From contig JAVBUZ010000086.1 of the NCBI GenBank assembly GCA_031554725.1, positions 1 to 30,483 on the forward strand: a stretch of DNA of 30,483 bases. Direction: 5' to 3'. Both the position numbers and the translations under genes were made by a program. The notes below the pieces were generated by a model that was given only the letters and a program-made list of their open reading frames with translations, was not told the DNA's origin and searched no databases. How positions within the stretch are numbered: position 1 is the stretch's first letter; every line of letters starts with the position of its first letter. The DNA comes from JAVBUZ01 sp031554725. Its GTDB lineage: Bacteria > Bacillota > Clostridia > Lachnospirales > Lachnospiraceae. Positions 16,228 to 23,351 of this stretch are shown here, piece after piece.

Positions 16228-16923
16228 CTAATTAACTCCTCGTATTTCTACTCTCTCCATATAATTTCGTAGTGTTACAGCAAAAATGTCCATTTCTTCT
16301 TTTGTGTGCTGGGTAAAACCACCCTGTATTACATTTTCACTATCTCTATATGCCTGCAAGAAATATGCTTTGTTTCCCTTAAGCCACTGCCCTATTTTTT
16401 CAAAGTCTTCCTTCTCATGAAGCCCTCTGACCACTGTTGTTCGAAACTCATAGGAAGTCTCGTTTCCCATTAAAAGCTGTGCACTAGCTTCAATTCTACC
16501 TATATCCATTGACGCCAATCCACAAGCCCTGGCATAATTTTCCTTTGACGCTTTTATATCCATTGCCACATAGTCTAGCATACGATCTTTGAAAAGCATT
16601 TCAAGAACCTCAGGTGCCGAACCATTAGTATCTAGCTTTACCAAATAACCCATCTCTTTTATTCTATCTATAAGTTTGGGCAAATCACGCTGTAATGTAG
16701 GCTCTCCGCCAGTAATGCATACTCCGTCCAATATCCCTTTTCGTTTTTCCAAAAACGCAAATAACTCTTCCTCAGAAATCAGTGGAACCTTATGTGGATT
16801 TAAGACCAAGTCCCCATTGTGACAAAACGGACAACAAAAATTACAGCCTCCCGTAAATACAGTGGCTGCTACATGCTCTGGGTAATCTAATAATGTAGTT
16901 TTATTTAGTCCACAAATCTGCAT
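16228..16923 (-). CDS. anaerobic ribonucleoside-triphosphate reductase activating protein, NrdG2 type
   Basis: This 231-residue radical SAM protein has the cluster motif CX3CX2C at C27, C31 and C34 and the SAM-binding GGEPTL segment. The opening MQICGLNKTTLLDYPEHVAATVFTGG pattern is typical of the NrdG2 subgroup, which is annotated as a glycyl-radical activase for anaerobic ribonucleotide reductase. The start at 16923 is chosen because the protein then begins at the family-conserved point; an ATG ten codons upstream at 16953 is possible, and neither has a strong SD. A good promoter lies at 16986-17014. No nrdD gene is in the window, so its partner is encoded elsewhere. It is cotranscribed with the MATE gene and diverges from tadA. 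Confidence 0.9.
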   Translation of the reverse strand: MQICGLNKTTLLDYPEHVAATVFTGGCNFCCPFCHNGDLVLNPHKVPLISEEELFAFLEKRKGILDGVCITGGEPTLQRDLPKLIDRIKEMGYLVKLDTNGSAPEVLEMLFKDRMLDYVAMDIKASKENYARACGLASMDIGRIEASAQLLMGNETSYEFRTTVVRGLHEKEDFEKIGQWLKGNKAYFLQAYRDSENVIQGGFTQHTKEEMDIFAVTLRNYMERVEIRGVN

Positions 16924-16985
16924 TTTTATCTCTTTACTGTTTCTCGGTCGCATTGACGCTTCATCGTTTGCTTAGTATAATACAC

Positions 16986-17014
16986 AGTATATATATTTTT
17001 TAAAATATAAGCAA
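16986..17014 (-). promoter_or_regulatory. promoter of the NrdG2-MATE transcript
   Basis: On the minus strand TTGCTT (17009-17014), a 17-bp spacer and TATACT (16986-16991) predict a start near 16979. This is about 55 bp before the preferred start codon. Confidence 0.6.
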
Positions 17015-17024
17015 TGTACATTTT

Positions 17025-17049
17025 TGCCAAACTCCTGTATTATTTGGCA
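17025..17049. promoter_or_regulatory. inverted repeat between activase gene and tadA
   Basis: TGCCAAA (17025-17031) and TTTGGCA (17043-17049) form a perfect 7-bp inverted repeat with an 11-bp spacer. The half-site centres are 18 bp apart. It lies just upstream of the NrdG2 promoter -35 and 35 bp before tadA. It could be a regulator site or chance. Confidence 0.35.
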
Positions 17050-17084
17050 CGGTGTATTGCCTAAATCATAGAAATGGAGATTTT

Positions 17085-17576
17085 ATGCTAACCGCTAACG
17101 AAAAATACATGAAAGCCGCAATCAAAGAAGCTAAGAAAGCTCTTGCTTTAGGTGAAGTTCCCATTGGCTGTGTTATTGTATATGAAGATAAAATTATCGG
17201 GCGAGGCTACAACCGTCGTAATACAGACAAAAACACTCTTGCTCATGCTGAAATTACTGCTATCAATAAGGCTAGCAAAAAGCTAGGAGATTGGCGTTTA
17301 GAGGATTGCACTCTATATGTAACCCTGGAGCCTTGTCAAATGTGCTCTGGCGCCATAGTTCAGGCTCGGATTCCCAAAGTAGTGATGGGATCCATGAACC
17401 CTAAAGCTGGTTGTGCCGGGTCCATCATAAATATTTTAGACATGCCTGAGTTTAATCATCAGGTAGAAATAGAAAAAGATGTTTTACACGAAGAATGCAG
17501 TACCATGCTAACAGATTTTTTCAAAAGCCTGCGTCAACGTAACAAAGCTATAAAGGAAGCCACGGAGGTTAAATGA
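17085..17576 (+). CDS. tadA: tRNA-specific adenosine-34 deaminase
   Basis: This 163-residue zinc deaminase converts A34 to inosine in the anticodon of tRNA(Arg)ACG. The zinc ligand and catalytic Glu lie in HAE (H54, E56), and the other ligands lie in PCQMC (C84, C87). The segment LEPCQMCSGAIVQARIPKVVMG is characteristic of TadA rather than free cytidine or guanine deaminases. The start at 17085 is chosen for the GGAG 5 nt upstream; a GTG at 17052 lacks an SD. A terminator hairpin overlaps its last codons. In Bacillus subtilis tadA precedes the SRP RNA gene and dnaX. Here the SRP RNA lies 2.4 kb downstream, with two genes between. Confidence 0.96.
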   Translation: MLTANEKYMKAAIKEAKKALALGEVPIGCVIVYEDKIIGRGYNRRNTDKNTLAHAEITAINKASKKLGDWRLEDCTLYVTLEPCQMCSGAIVQARIPKVVMGSMNPKAGCAGSIINILDMPEFNHQVEIEKDVLHEECSTMLTDFFKSLRQRNKAIKEATEVK

Positions 17577-17594
17577 TAACTTCTAGGCTTCCTT
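17553..17594 (+). terminator. terminator of tadA
   Basis: AAGGAAGCC (17553-17561) pairs with GGCTTCCTT (17586-17594), and the inner GAGGTTA and TAACTTC segments extend the stem with one G-U pair. A T-rich tract (CTTTATTTTATT) follows. The 5' arm lies inside the last codons of tadA. Confidence 0.75.
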
Positions 17595-17601
17595 CTTTAT
17601 T

Positions 17602-18105
17602 TTATTCTTCTGGAAGATAGGTTGGAGCATTTTTAGGGCTCTTTCCTTTTATTACCTTATGGTAATATGCATAAGTCATTGGGTCATCCTTCTTTAAAAC
17701 ATCTGCATCTACTACTTTTCCTAAAAATACCGTATGTGTTTCGGTTTCCATTTTATCAATGACGTCACACACAACATAGGCACAAGCATCCTTCACAATT
17801 GGCATAAATGCCTTCATTTCATGTTCGATACTTTCAAATTTATTCACATCTCTTCCACTTTGAAAACCGAAGGTCCCAATAATAGTTGGTTCTGAATTCT
17901 CACCCAAAATTGATAGTGCAAATTTTCCACTCTCTTTAATACAACCATTTGTATAATTATTGTGATTAATGCTAATTGCTATAGTAGCTGGATCCGAAGT
18001 GATCTGCATCGCACTATTCGCTGTGCAACCTGTCATTCTTCCATTATCCCATGTACTAACAATGTAAACCCCGTACGAAAAACTTCTAAATGCGTTACTG
18101 TTCAT
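17602..18105 (-). CDS. flavin reductase family protein (FMN-binding split barrel)
   Basis: This 167-residue protein is a flavin reductase-like split barrel. The N-terminal pattern FRSFSYGVYIVSTWDNGRMTG and the following TANSAMQITSDPATIAISI resemble the flavin domain of high-molecular-weight rubredoxins, but no rubredoxin Cys motif is attached, so the acceptor is a separate protein. A role in electron transfer to oxygen- or quinone-detoxifying partners is inferred. The start at 18105 has a perfect AAGGAGGT 5 nt upstream. It has its own strong promoter at 18149-18177 and a 15-bp palindrome over the predicted transcription start, so it is likely repressed and then induced by a redox signal. It converges on tadA. 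Confidence 0.9.
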   Translation of the reverse strand: MNSNAFRSFSYGVYIVSTWDNGRMTGCTANSAMQITSDPATIAISINHNNYTNGCIKESGKFALSILGENSEPTIIGTFGFQSGRDVNKFESIEHEMKAFMPIVKDACAYVVCDVIDKMETETHTVFLGKVVDADVLKKDDPMTYAYYHKVIKGKSPKNAPTYLPEE

Positions 18106-18129
18106 AATAGACCTCCTTAAAATCAATAT

Positions 18130-18144
18130 TAGTAATCATTACTA
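18130..18144. promoter_or_regulatory. palindromic operator of the flavin reductase gene
   Basis: TAGTAATCATTACTA is a perfect 15-bp palindrome centred on 18137. It covers the predicted transcription start (about 18142) of the leftward promoter, the expected site of a repressor. The AGTAAT/ATTACT arms resemble sites of MarR- and HxlR-type redox repressors in general form only. Confidence 0.6.
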
Positions 18145-18148
18145 TTTC

Positions 18149-18177
18149 ATAATAACCTTTTTTCTTGCTTTTGTAAA
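18149..18177 (-). promoter_or_regulatory. promoter of the flavin reductase gene
   Basis: On the minus strand TTTACA (18172-18177), a 17-bp spacer and TATTAT (18149-18154) each match consensus at 5 of 6 positions. Confidence 0.7.
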
Positions 18178-18247
18178 GTATTTTATCACAAATAACCTTA
18201 CCCACCCTCACTTTACATTCAATTGACATTTGTAAAATATAATTTAC

Positions 18248-18276
18248 TTGGAAATAAGCTTACTTTTACCTATAAT
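18248..18276 (+). promoter_or_regulatory. promoter of the Na/Pi cotransporter gene
   Basis: TTGGAA (18248-18253), a 17-bp spacer and a perfect TATAAT (18271-18276) predict a start near 18283, 34 bp before the start codon. A consensus TTGACA at 18223 has no -10 at workable spacing. Confidence 0.6.
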
Positions 18277-18316
18277 TAAGATTGAATTTACATACCTACA
18301 TTTTAGGAGGAAACAG

Positions 18317-19942
18317 ATGACATTAGAATTAGTATTGACACTTTTTGGCGGGCTTGCATTGTTCTTATATGGTATGAACATGATGAGCACCAATCTTGAA
18401 GCCGTTGCTGGTAATCGAATGAAGGATATTCTAGAACGCCTAACTTCCAATCGTTTTCTTGGAGTTTTAGTTGGCGCTGGTATCACCGCAATCATTCAAT
18501 CATCTTCGGCAACTACAGTTATGGTCGTTGGTTTTGTTAATTCCAGTCTTATGACCTTAAACCAAGCTGTTTGGATTATCATGGGTGCCAATATCGGCAC
18601 TACTATTACTGGTCAATTAATTGCCCTAGATGTAGGATTAATTGCCCCAGCAATTGCCTTTGTCGGCGTTATTATGGCGGTATTTATTAAAAATAAAAAA
18701 GCCCAAGCTACTGGCGGTATTATTGCTGGTCTAGGTATTCTTTTTATTGGTATGAATCTAATGAGCGATTCTATGATGCCTCTTAGAACTTCTGAAACCT
18801 TTATTGATCTTATGACCAAGTTTAAAAATCCATTTATAGGTATTATGGTTGGTATGGTATTTACAGCTATTATCCAGTCATCTTCTGCCTCAGTTGGTAT
18901 CTTACAAGCCTTGGCATTAAGTGGTCTTATTGGCCTAGACGGCGCTGTTTATGTATTGTTTGGACAAAACATTGGAACATGTATTACCGCAGTTTTAGCT
19001 TCTATCGGCACAAGCCGTAACGCAAAGCGTACTACTATCATTCACCTTATGTTTAATATTATTGGAACCATTGTCTTTGTGTTTATTGCTTCCCTTACCC
19101 CATTCGTTCCTTGGATGCAATCATTTACCAGTAATCCAGCCGCACAAATTGCCAATGTTCACACCATTTTCAATATAACAACAACTTTACTACTTCTTCC
19201 CTTTGGTAATGCACTTGCTGCTGCTGCAGTTAAAATCTTACCAGATAAAAAAGCTTCTACTCCCGATGAAGACAAATGGTTTAATGACATTGTTAACTCA
19301 CAGCATACCCTTGGTGTATCAACCATCGCACTTAATGGGCTTAAGGAAGATATGAAAGCAATGCTATTACTTGCTGTTGAAAATGTAAAAGACAGTTTTG
19401 ATTCTATCATAACAGGAAATATCTCTTCTTTTGAAAAGATTGAAAGCAGAGAAGACGAAATCGATCTTTATAATGTAAAGCTAACCAAAAGAATTTCCAA
19501 AATTCTTACTATAGAGCAATCCCTACGTGATATAAACGCCACCAATCAAATTTTTAGAATTATTGGTAATATTGAGCGTGTTGGGGATCACGCAATGAAT
19601 CTTGCTGAATACTCTGTAACATTGGATCAAAAACAATTACATCTTTCTGAAGATGCCATTAATGAAGTACAAGAAATGAAACGTATTTCCATGCAAGCCT
19701 TAGATGCGCTTATGTCTGTAGATAGTAATAATAGTAATGCAGTATTAGACAATGCCATTGTTTTTGAAGAGCAAATTGATCAAACCACCGCTCAGTTCCG
19801 TGAAAATCAAATAGCTCGTATTCGTTCTGGTTCATGCAATATCGAGACCTCCATTCTGTATACAGAAATGCTTACCGATTATGAAAGAATTGGAGATCAT
19901 ATATTAAATATAGCTGAAGCCTTCCCTATTGTGGAAAGTTAA
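18317..19942 (+). CDS. Na/Pi cotransporter family protein with PhoU-like C-terminus
   Basis: This 541-residue protein has two NaPi transport repeats followed by a soluble PhoU-like helical domain (about 330-541). Each repeat shows the QSSS motif, QSSSATT at 61-67 and QSSSAS at 187-192, followed by GANIGTT (90-96) or GQNIGTC (216-222), which line the substrate site in SLC34-type transporters. It should move phosphate with Na+ across the membrane; some bacterial relatives mainly export phosphate. The PhoU-like tail suggests control by phosphate status. The start at 18317 has AGGAGG 6 nt upstream. It has its own promoter and no visible terminator before the SRP RNA promoter. Confidence 0.94.
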   Translation: MTLELVLTLFGGLALFLYGMNMMSTNLEAVAGNRMKDILERLTSNRFLGVLVGAGITAIIQSSSATTVMVVGFVNSSLMTLNQAVWIIMGANIGTTITGQLIALDVGLIAPAIAFVGVIMAVFIKNKKAQATGGIIAGLGILFIGMNLMSDSMMPLRTSETFIDLMTKFKNPFIGIMVGMVFTAIIQSSSASVGILQALALSGLIGLDGAVYVLFGQNIGTCITAVLASIGTSRNAKRTTIIHLMFNIIGTIVFVFIASLTPFVPWMQSFTSNPAAQIANVHTIFNITTTLLLLPFGNALAAAAVKILPDKKASTPDEDKWFNDIVNSQHTLGVSTIALNGLKEDMKAMLLLAVENVKDSFDSIITGNISSFEKIESREDEIDLYNVKLTKRISKILTIEQSLRDINATNQIFRIIGNIERVGDHAMNLAEYSVTLDQKQLHLSEDAINEVQEMKRISMQALDALMSVDSNNSNAVLDNAIVFEEQIDQTTAQFRENQIARIRSGSCNIETSILYTEMLTDYERIGDHILNIAEAFPIVES

Positions 19943-19953
19943 TACGCTAGTCC

Positions 19954-19982
19954 TTGACAAACTAACTTAAAACCGATAAACT
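19954..19982 (+). promoter_or_regulatory. promoter of the SRP RNA gene
   Basis: A perfect TTGACA (19954-19959), a 17-bp spacer and TAAACT (19977-19982) predict a start near 19989. That coincides with the first base-paired nucleotide of the SRP RNA. Confidence 0.7.
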
Positions 19983-19987
19983 AAGAA

Positions 19988-20204
19988 AGCCGTGTATGTA
20001 TCTTTTGGCGGGCTTTCCTATGGCTGGCCTCTGCAAGTGGCGATGAAGTTTGGGTCTTACGCAATGGAAATCTACGAACCGTGTCAGGTTGGGAACAAAG
20101 CAGCACTAAGTAGAATTTTCCATGTGCCGTAAGGGTGCCTGGCGGAGTTAACTGCAGAGGTAACGCATAGGATAGTCCACCCAAAGATACATGCACGGCT
20201 TTTT
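19988..20204 (+). ncRNA. ffs: signal recognition particle RNA, long form with Alu domain
   Basis: The ends pair over about 18 bp (19988-20005 with 20183-20200). The S-domain apex is unmistakable: GTCAGG, stem TTG, tetraloop GGAA, stem CAA, then AGCAGC. Only the three-base-pair stem differs from the Escherichia coli TCC/GGA version. A middle helix pairs CTTACG with CGTAAG, flanking ATGGAAAT and ATTTTCCAT. Near the 5' end CCTATG and CCTCTGCA pair with TGCAGAGG and CATAGG near the 3' end, the latter arm enclosing a GTAACGC segment, as in the Alu domain of Gram-positive SRP RNAs. The RNA scaffolds Ffh for membrane targeting. A T-tract after the terminal stem (TTTTATTTTA) ends transcription. The first and last nucleotides are approximate. 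Confidence 0.93.
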
Positions 20205-20226
20205 ATTTTATAAACTGGAGGGCTTT

Positions 20227-21135
20227 ATGGATTTTCAAACTCTTTTTGAATCCTGCACTCTCTGTCCTAGAGAATGCCATGTGGATCGTTTTCATGGAAA
20301 AACTGGATATTGTGGACAAAGCTCTAATCTTTTTGCCGCTAGAGCCTCCCTTCATATGTGGGAAGAACCATGTATTTCAGGAGAACACGGGTCTGGAACC
20401 GTATTTTTTTCTGGCTGTCCTCTAGGTTGTATTTATTGTCAAAATCACAACATTGCCATCGGCAAGACCGGAAAATCTATTAGCACTAAGCGTTTATCTG
20501 CTATTTTTCTAGAGTTGCAAGAAAAAGGAGCCCACAACATTAACCTTGTGACCCCCACTCACTTTATCCCCCAAATTGTAGAAGCATTAATCCAGAGCAA
20601 AAAGGATGGTTTAAACTTACCTATCATTTATAATACAAGCTCTTATGAAAAAAGTGACACCCTTCGTCTGTTAGACGGGTTAATCGATATATACTTACCT
20701 GATTTAAAATATGTCTCCTCTTTACTGAGCAAACGTTATTCTAATGCTCCCGATTACTTTTCTTTTGCAAAAGATGCCATACAGGAAATGTATCGTCAAG
20801 TAGGTAACCCTATTTTTGACGCTTCCACTGGCCTTATGAAGCGTGGAATGATTGTTAGGCATCTTATTTTGCCTAACTGCTTGGATGACTCTAAAGTGGT
20901 GCTAAAATACCTTTTTGATACCTATGGAAACGATATTTTTATTAGTATTATGAATCAATATACTCCTGTTTCATACTTTGAAAATCATCCCGAGCTTAAT
21001 CGAACCTTATCTCAAGAAGAATATGATAGCGTTGTGGATTATGCCCTTGAGCTAGGTATTGAAAATGGTTTTATTCAGGAGGGCGAAACCGCCTCTGAAA
21101 GTTTTATTCCCCCTTTTGACTGCGAAGGAATTTGA
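20227..21135 (+). CDS. PflA-like radical SAM protein (COG1313 type)
   Basis: This 302-residue protein has the radical SAM motif CX3CX2C at C64, C68 and C71. An N-terminal set of cysteines (C10, C13, C17 and C29) is typical of the subgroup annotated as pyruvate formate-lyase activating enzyme-like. The rest fits a partial TIM barrel. The glycyl-radical or other partner is not known, and no candidate lies beside it. The start at 20227 follows GGAGG by 5 nt; the open frame extends back into the 3' end of the SRP RNA, but that part is not coding. It lies about 22 bp after the SRP RNA T-tract with no visible promoter of its own, so readthrough from the RNA gene is likely. Its stop is 3 bp from the convergent DUF6128-type gene. 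Confidence 0.9.
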   Translation: MDFQTLFESCTLCPRECHVDRFHGKTGYCGQSSNLFAARASLHMWEEPCISGEHGSGTVFFSGCPLGCIYCQNHNIAIGKTGKSISTKRLSAIFLELQEKGAHNINLVTPTHFIPQIVEALIQSKKDGLNLPIIYNTSSYEKSDTLRLLDGLIDIYLPDLKYVSSLLSKRYSNAPDYFSFAKDAIQEMYRQVGNPIFDASTGLMKRGMIVRHLILPNCLDDSKVVLKYLFDTYGNDIFISIMNQYTPVSYFENHPELNRTLSQEEYDSVVDYALELGIENGFIQEGETASESFIPPFDCEGI

Positions 21136-21138
21136 GTT

Positions 21139-22053
21139 TTAGATTTCAACTCCTACCATATAATATCCAAAGCTTCCCTCCACAAACGGGCTGCTCGCTC
21201 CTTCAAAACCTTCAAATCCAAACATAAGCGCTACTTGCTTCTCTCTTTCATGATAAATTCCAGGAACTCCTAGGAAATAACGAGAAGTGGCGCTATTTTC
21301 TTGTTTTCCCAAAATCACATGTCCATAGTTATAATATCCATGCAGCAAAAAGCTGTTGCTTACAAGATTTTGATAACGTTCTGCTAAAATAATAAAGTCC
21401 CTTGGAATAATTGATATGTATGCTCTATTGTCTCCAAATGGATAGACTAGCTTATATATCTCTTGTAATTGTTTCCATTTGTCATCATAAATAGGTTTTA
21501 TCACTTCTTTGTCAGCAGCTTTTGTTTCTACTGGCAATGGCTTTTCAGAAACCACCCTTTCAGGCACCGCTTCTATCGAAACCGCTTCTACTAGCACTGG
21601 CTTCTCAAGCACTGGCTTCTCAGGCACTGGCTTCTCAGGCACTGGCTCCACAGGTATTATCTCTTCTACTACCGTATTTTTCTTTACTTCTTCTGGTTCT
21701 GCCTGAGTCTCTCGCCAAAAGTTTTTTAAAATCCTATTTTCGGATAATTTTATACTGACACCATCTAAATCACCATATTTTATTCCCGAACCAGCCATAT
21801 TTTCCGCATTCCAAATAGAGGCATAATTGCCTGTCCCATATTGAATCATTATGGTATCCACCTTATGCTCTCTTCCTCTCGCATATAAATAAAGCTCACC
21901 ATGCAAAGTGTCTGTAGGGTAAAGGCCCCTAATATTCATTATGGCTCTACATTCGCTGTCACGCACTTCTAGCTTTACAAACCCGCCATTTTTTATTTTA
22001 TTTCCTCTTTCAAGGTAGTCCAAATAAATTACTTTCTTATCATAAAAGCTCAT
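21139..22053 (-). CDS. DUF6128-type protein with proline-rich linker
   Basis: This 304-residue protein of unknown function has three parts. An N-terminal beta-rich domain (about 1-115) is followed by a Pro/Val/Glu/Lys linker (about 120-185) built on pentads such as VPEKP. A C-terminal domain (about 190-304) includes the GVPGIYHEREKQVALMFGFEGF segment. I recognise this domain arrangement from Lachnospiraceae genomes as DUF6128-like, from memory. There is no signal peptide or membrane segment. The 15-bp DNA repeats at 21593-21652 encode part of the linker. The only SD-like run before the ATG is a GGGGG lying in the 3' arm of a terminator hairpin, so translation may depend on how the message starts. 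It converges on the radical SAM gene. Confidence 0.85.
   Translation of the reverse strand: MSFYDKKVIYLDYLERGNKIKNGGFVKLEVRDSECRAIMNIRGLYPTDTLHGELYLYARGREHKVDTIMIQYGTGNYASIWNAENMAGSGIKYGDLDGVSIKLSENRILKNFWRETQAEPEEVKKNTVVEEIIPVEPVPEKPVPEKPVLEKPVLVEAVSIEAVPERVVSEKPLPVETKAADKEVIKPIYDDKWKQLQEIYKLVYPFGDNRAYISIIPRDFIILAERYQNLVSNSFLLHGYYNYGHVILGKQENSATSRYFLGVPGIYHEREKQVALMFGFEGFEGASSPFVEGSFGYYMVGVEI
21593..21652. repeat. four tandem 15-bp repeats in the linker
   Basis: Four consecutive 15-bp units start at 21593, 21608, 21623 and 21638. The first two are identical (AGCACTGGCTTCTCA), the third differs at one position and the fourth at four. They encode EKP(V)-type pentapeptides on the minus strand and could vary in number between strains. 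Confidence 0.85.
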
Positions 22054-22060
22054 ATAAAAA

Positions 22061-22098
22061 CCCCCGAATACAATTCTATATATAATTGTATTCGGGGG
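22061..22098 (-). terminator. strong terminator that overlaps the next gene's SD
   Basis: A perfect 15-bp stem (22061-22075 with 22084-22098) has an 8-nt loop. On the minus strand it is followed by TTTTTATA and then directly by the ATG at 22053. It ends the CdaR-type transcript. The GGGGG of the 3' arm is also the only SD-like sequence for the DUF6128-type gene. Confidence 0.85.
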
Positions 22099-22105
22099 GT
22101 ATCTC

Positions 22106-23194
22106 TTAATATTCCATTGAATCTAAATATTTCATATAATTTACAACCATTAATGCAATTTTGAAGGTCAAAGCATCATCAAAAGTTCTTACATCTAGTC
22201 CTGTGCTCTTTTGCAGCTTCTCAATTCTATATACTAACGTGTTTCTATGAACAAATAGCTGTCTTGATGTTTCAGATACATTTAAGTTGTTTTCAAAGAA
22301 CTTATTAATGGTTCCTAGCATTTCATCATCCAGTTCTTCTGGTATACTATCACCAAAAATCTCTTGAATAAAAATCCTGCATAGGTTAATTGGCAACTGA
22401 TAAATCAGTCTACCAATACCCAGAGTTGTATAAGCAACTACATTTTTTTCTGCATAGAAGATTTTTCCTACATCCAATGCCATCTTTGCTTCCTTGTATG
22501 ACTTGGATACATCCTTTAGCTCTAGAACTACCGTACCAAAGGATACACGTACATTTAGCATAGCCTCTGTATTCATCATATCTACTATTGTGTTTGCTAT
22601 CATTAGTAGAGATTCATGAGTATCATCCTCTTCTAATGATTTCACAAGAATAACACTACTTTCATCGACAGCCGTTATATAATCTCCATTCTGATTGGAG
22701 AACATTCCTTTTAGAAGTTCGGTTACGATGCCATCCTTTTCAACTCTAGTTTCTATCAAAAAGACCGCTCTTCTTCCATTAACATCAATATGAAGCTTTT
22801 TCGCACGATTATAAATATCTACAAGTAGCAGATTATCTAATAAAAGATTCTGGAAAAAGTTGTTACGGTCAAATCTTTCTTTATATGCAACGATTAGATT
22901 TTGAAGCTGTGATACCGCTATCTTTCCAACCATATATACATCATCACTTAAGCCTCTAGCGACTAATACATATATTAACTCGCCTTCGTCTAATATTTTT
23001 AGCAGATGATGAGAGCCGATAACCTGGCTATCTGCTGGAGACGAAGCAAATCCGCTAATTAAATCTGCCCTAATCTCTGTCATTTCCATGGTTCCTGCCA
23101 CAAGGTGTCCTGTTAAATCATATACACATAAATCAACCTTAGTTATTGTTTTTAGTTCGTCTATGCTTATCTGAATGATTTGGCTTGAAATCAT
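22106..23194 (-). CDS. CdaR/PucR family transcriptional regulator
   Basis: This 362-residue regulator has an N-terminal sensor part (about 1-110) that may correspond to a diacid-recognition-like domain, a middle GGDEF-like or PucR segment, and a C-terminal helix-turn-helix of the PucR type (about 305-345, NVSETSRQLFVHRNTLVYRI). The family includes sugar-diacid activators. The start at 23194 is chosen for AAAGGA upstream; a GTG at 23212 is possible. It has a promoter at 23252-23280 and lies downstream of the multi-sugar ATPase gene in the same direction, separated by a strong terminator. A control role for carbohydrate uptake through the ATPase is plausible by position only. Confidence 0.88.
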   Translation of the reverse strand: MISSQIIQISIDELKTITKVDLCVYDLTGHLVAGTMEMTEIRADLISGFASSPADSQVIGSHHLLKILDEGELIYVLVARGLSDDVYMVGKIAVSQLQNLIVAYKERFDRNNFFQNLLLDNLLLVDIYNRAKKLHIDVNGRRAVFLIETRVEKDGIVTELLKGMFSNQNGDYITAVDESSVILVKSLEEDDTHESLLMIANTIVDMMNTEAMLNVRVSFGTVVLELKDVSKSYKEAKMALDVGKIFYAEKNVVAYTTLGIGRLIYQLPINLCRIFIQEIFGDSIPEELDDEMLGTINKFFENNLNVSETSRQLFVHRNTLVYRIEKLQKSTGLDVRTFDDALTFKIALMVVNYMKYLDSMEY

Positions 23195-23251
23195 TTTTGT
23201 TTTCCTTTCCACATAAATGGTTTATTGTTTTTAGTTAGTTTTATACCCTTT

Positions 23252-23280
23252 ATGATATCTCATTTTGCAGATTGTCGCAA
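23252..23280 (-). promoter_or_regulatory. promoter of the CdaR/PucR-type gene
   Basis: On the minus strand TTGCGA (23275-23280), a 17-bp spacer and TATCAT (23252-23257) predict a start near 23245. Confidence 0.6.
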
Positions 23281-23310
23281 GTTTTTATTGCACGGAACAT
23301 TTTATATAAA

Positions 23311-23337
23311 AAAGAGGAATGCTAGGCATTCCTCTTT
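23311..23337 (-). terminator. terminator of the multi-sugar ATPase gene
   Basis: A perfect 12-bp stem, AAAGAGGAATGC (23311-23322) with GCATTCCTCTTT (23326-23337), has a 3-nt loop. On the minus strand it is followed by TTTTTTATATAAAA. Confidence 0.88.
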
Positions 23338-23351
23338 CATTTGTTATTGTA

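Noticed and set aside
18223..18243. TTGACA and TATAAT upstream of the Na/Pi gene as a promoter
   Set aside because: Spacer is only 9 bp; the pair at 18248-18276 has correct spacing.
20191..20226. Upstream in-frame ATG extending the radical SAM protein
   Set aside because: It lies within the 3' strand of the SRP RNA terminal stem and terminator; the ATG at 20227 has a proper SD.
21509..21758. Plus-strand open frames rich in Ser/Thr/Gly or Ala/Leu opposite the DUF6128-type gene
   Set aside because: They are antisense shadows of the 15-bp repeats and have no SD.
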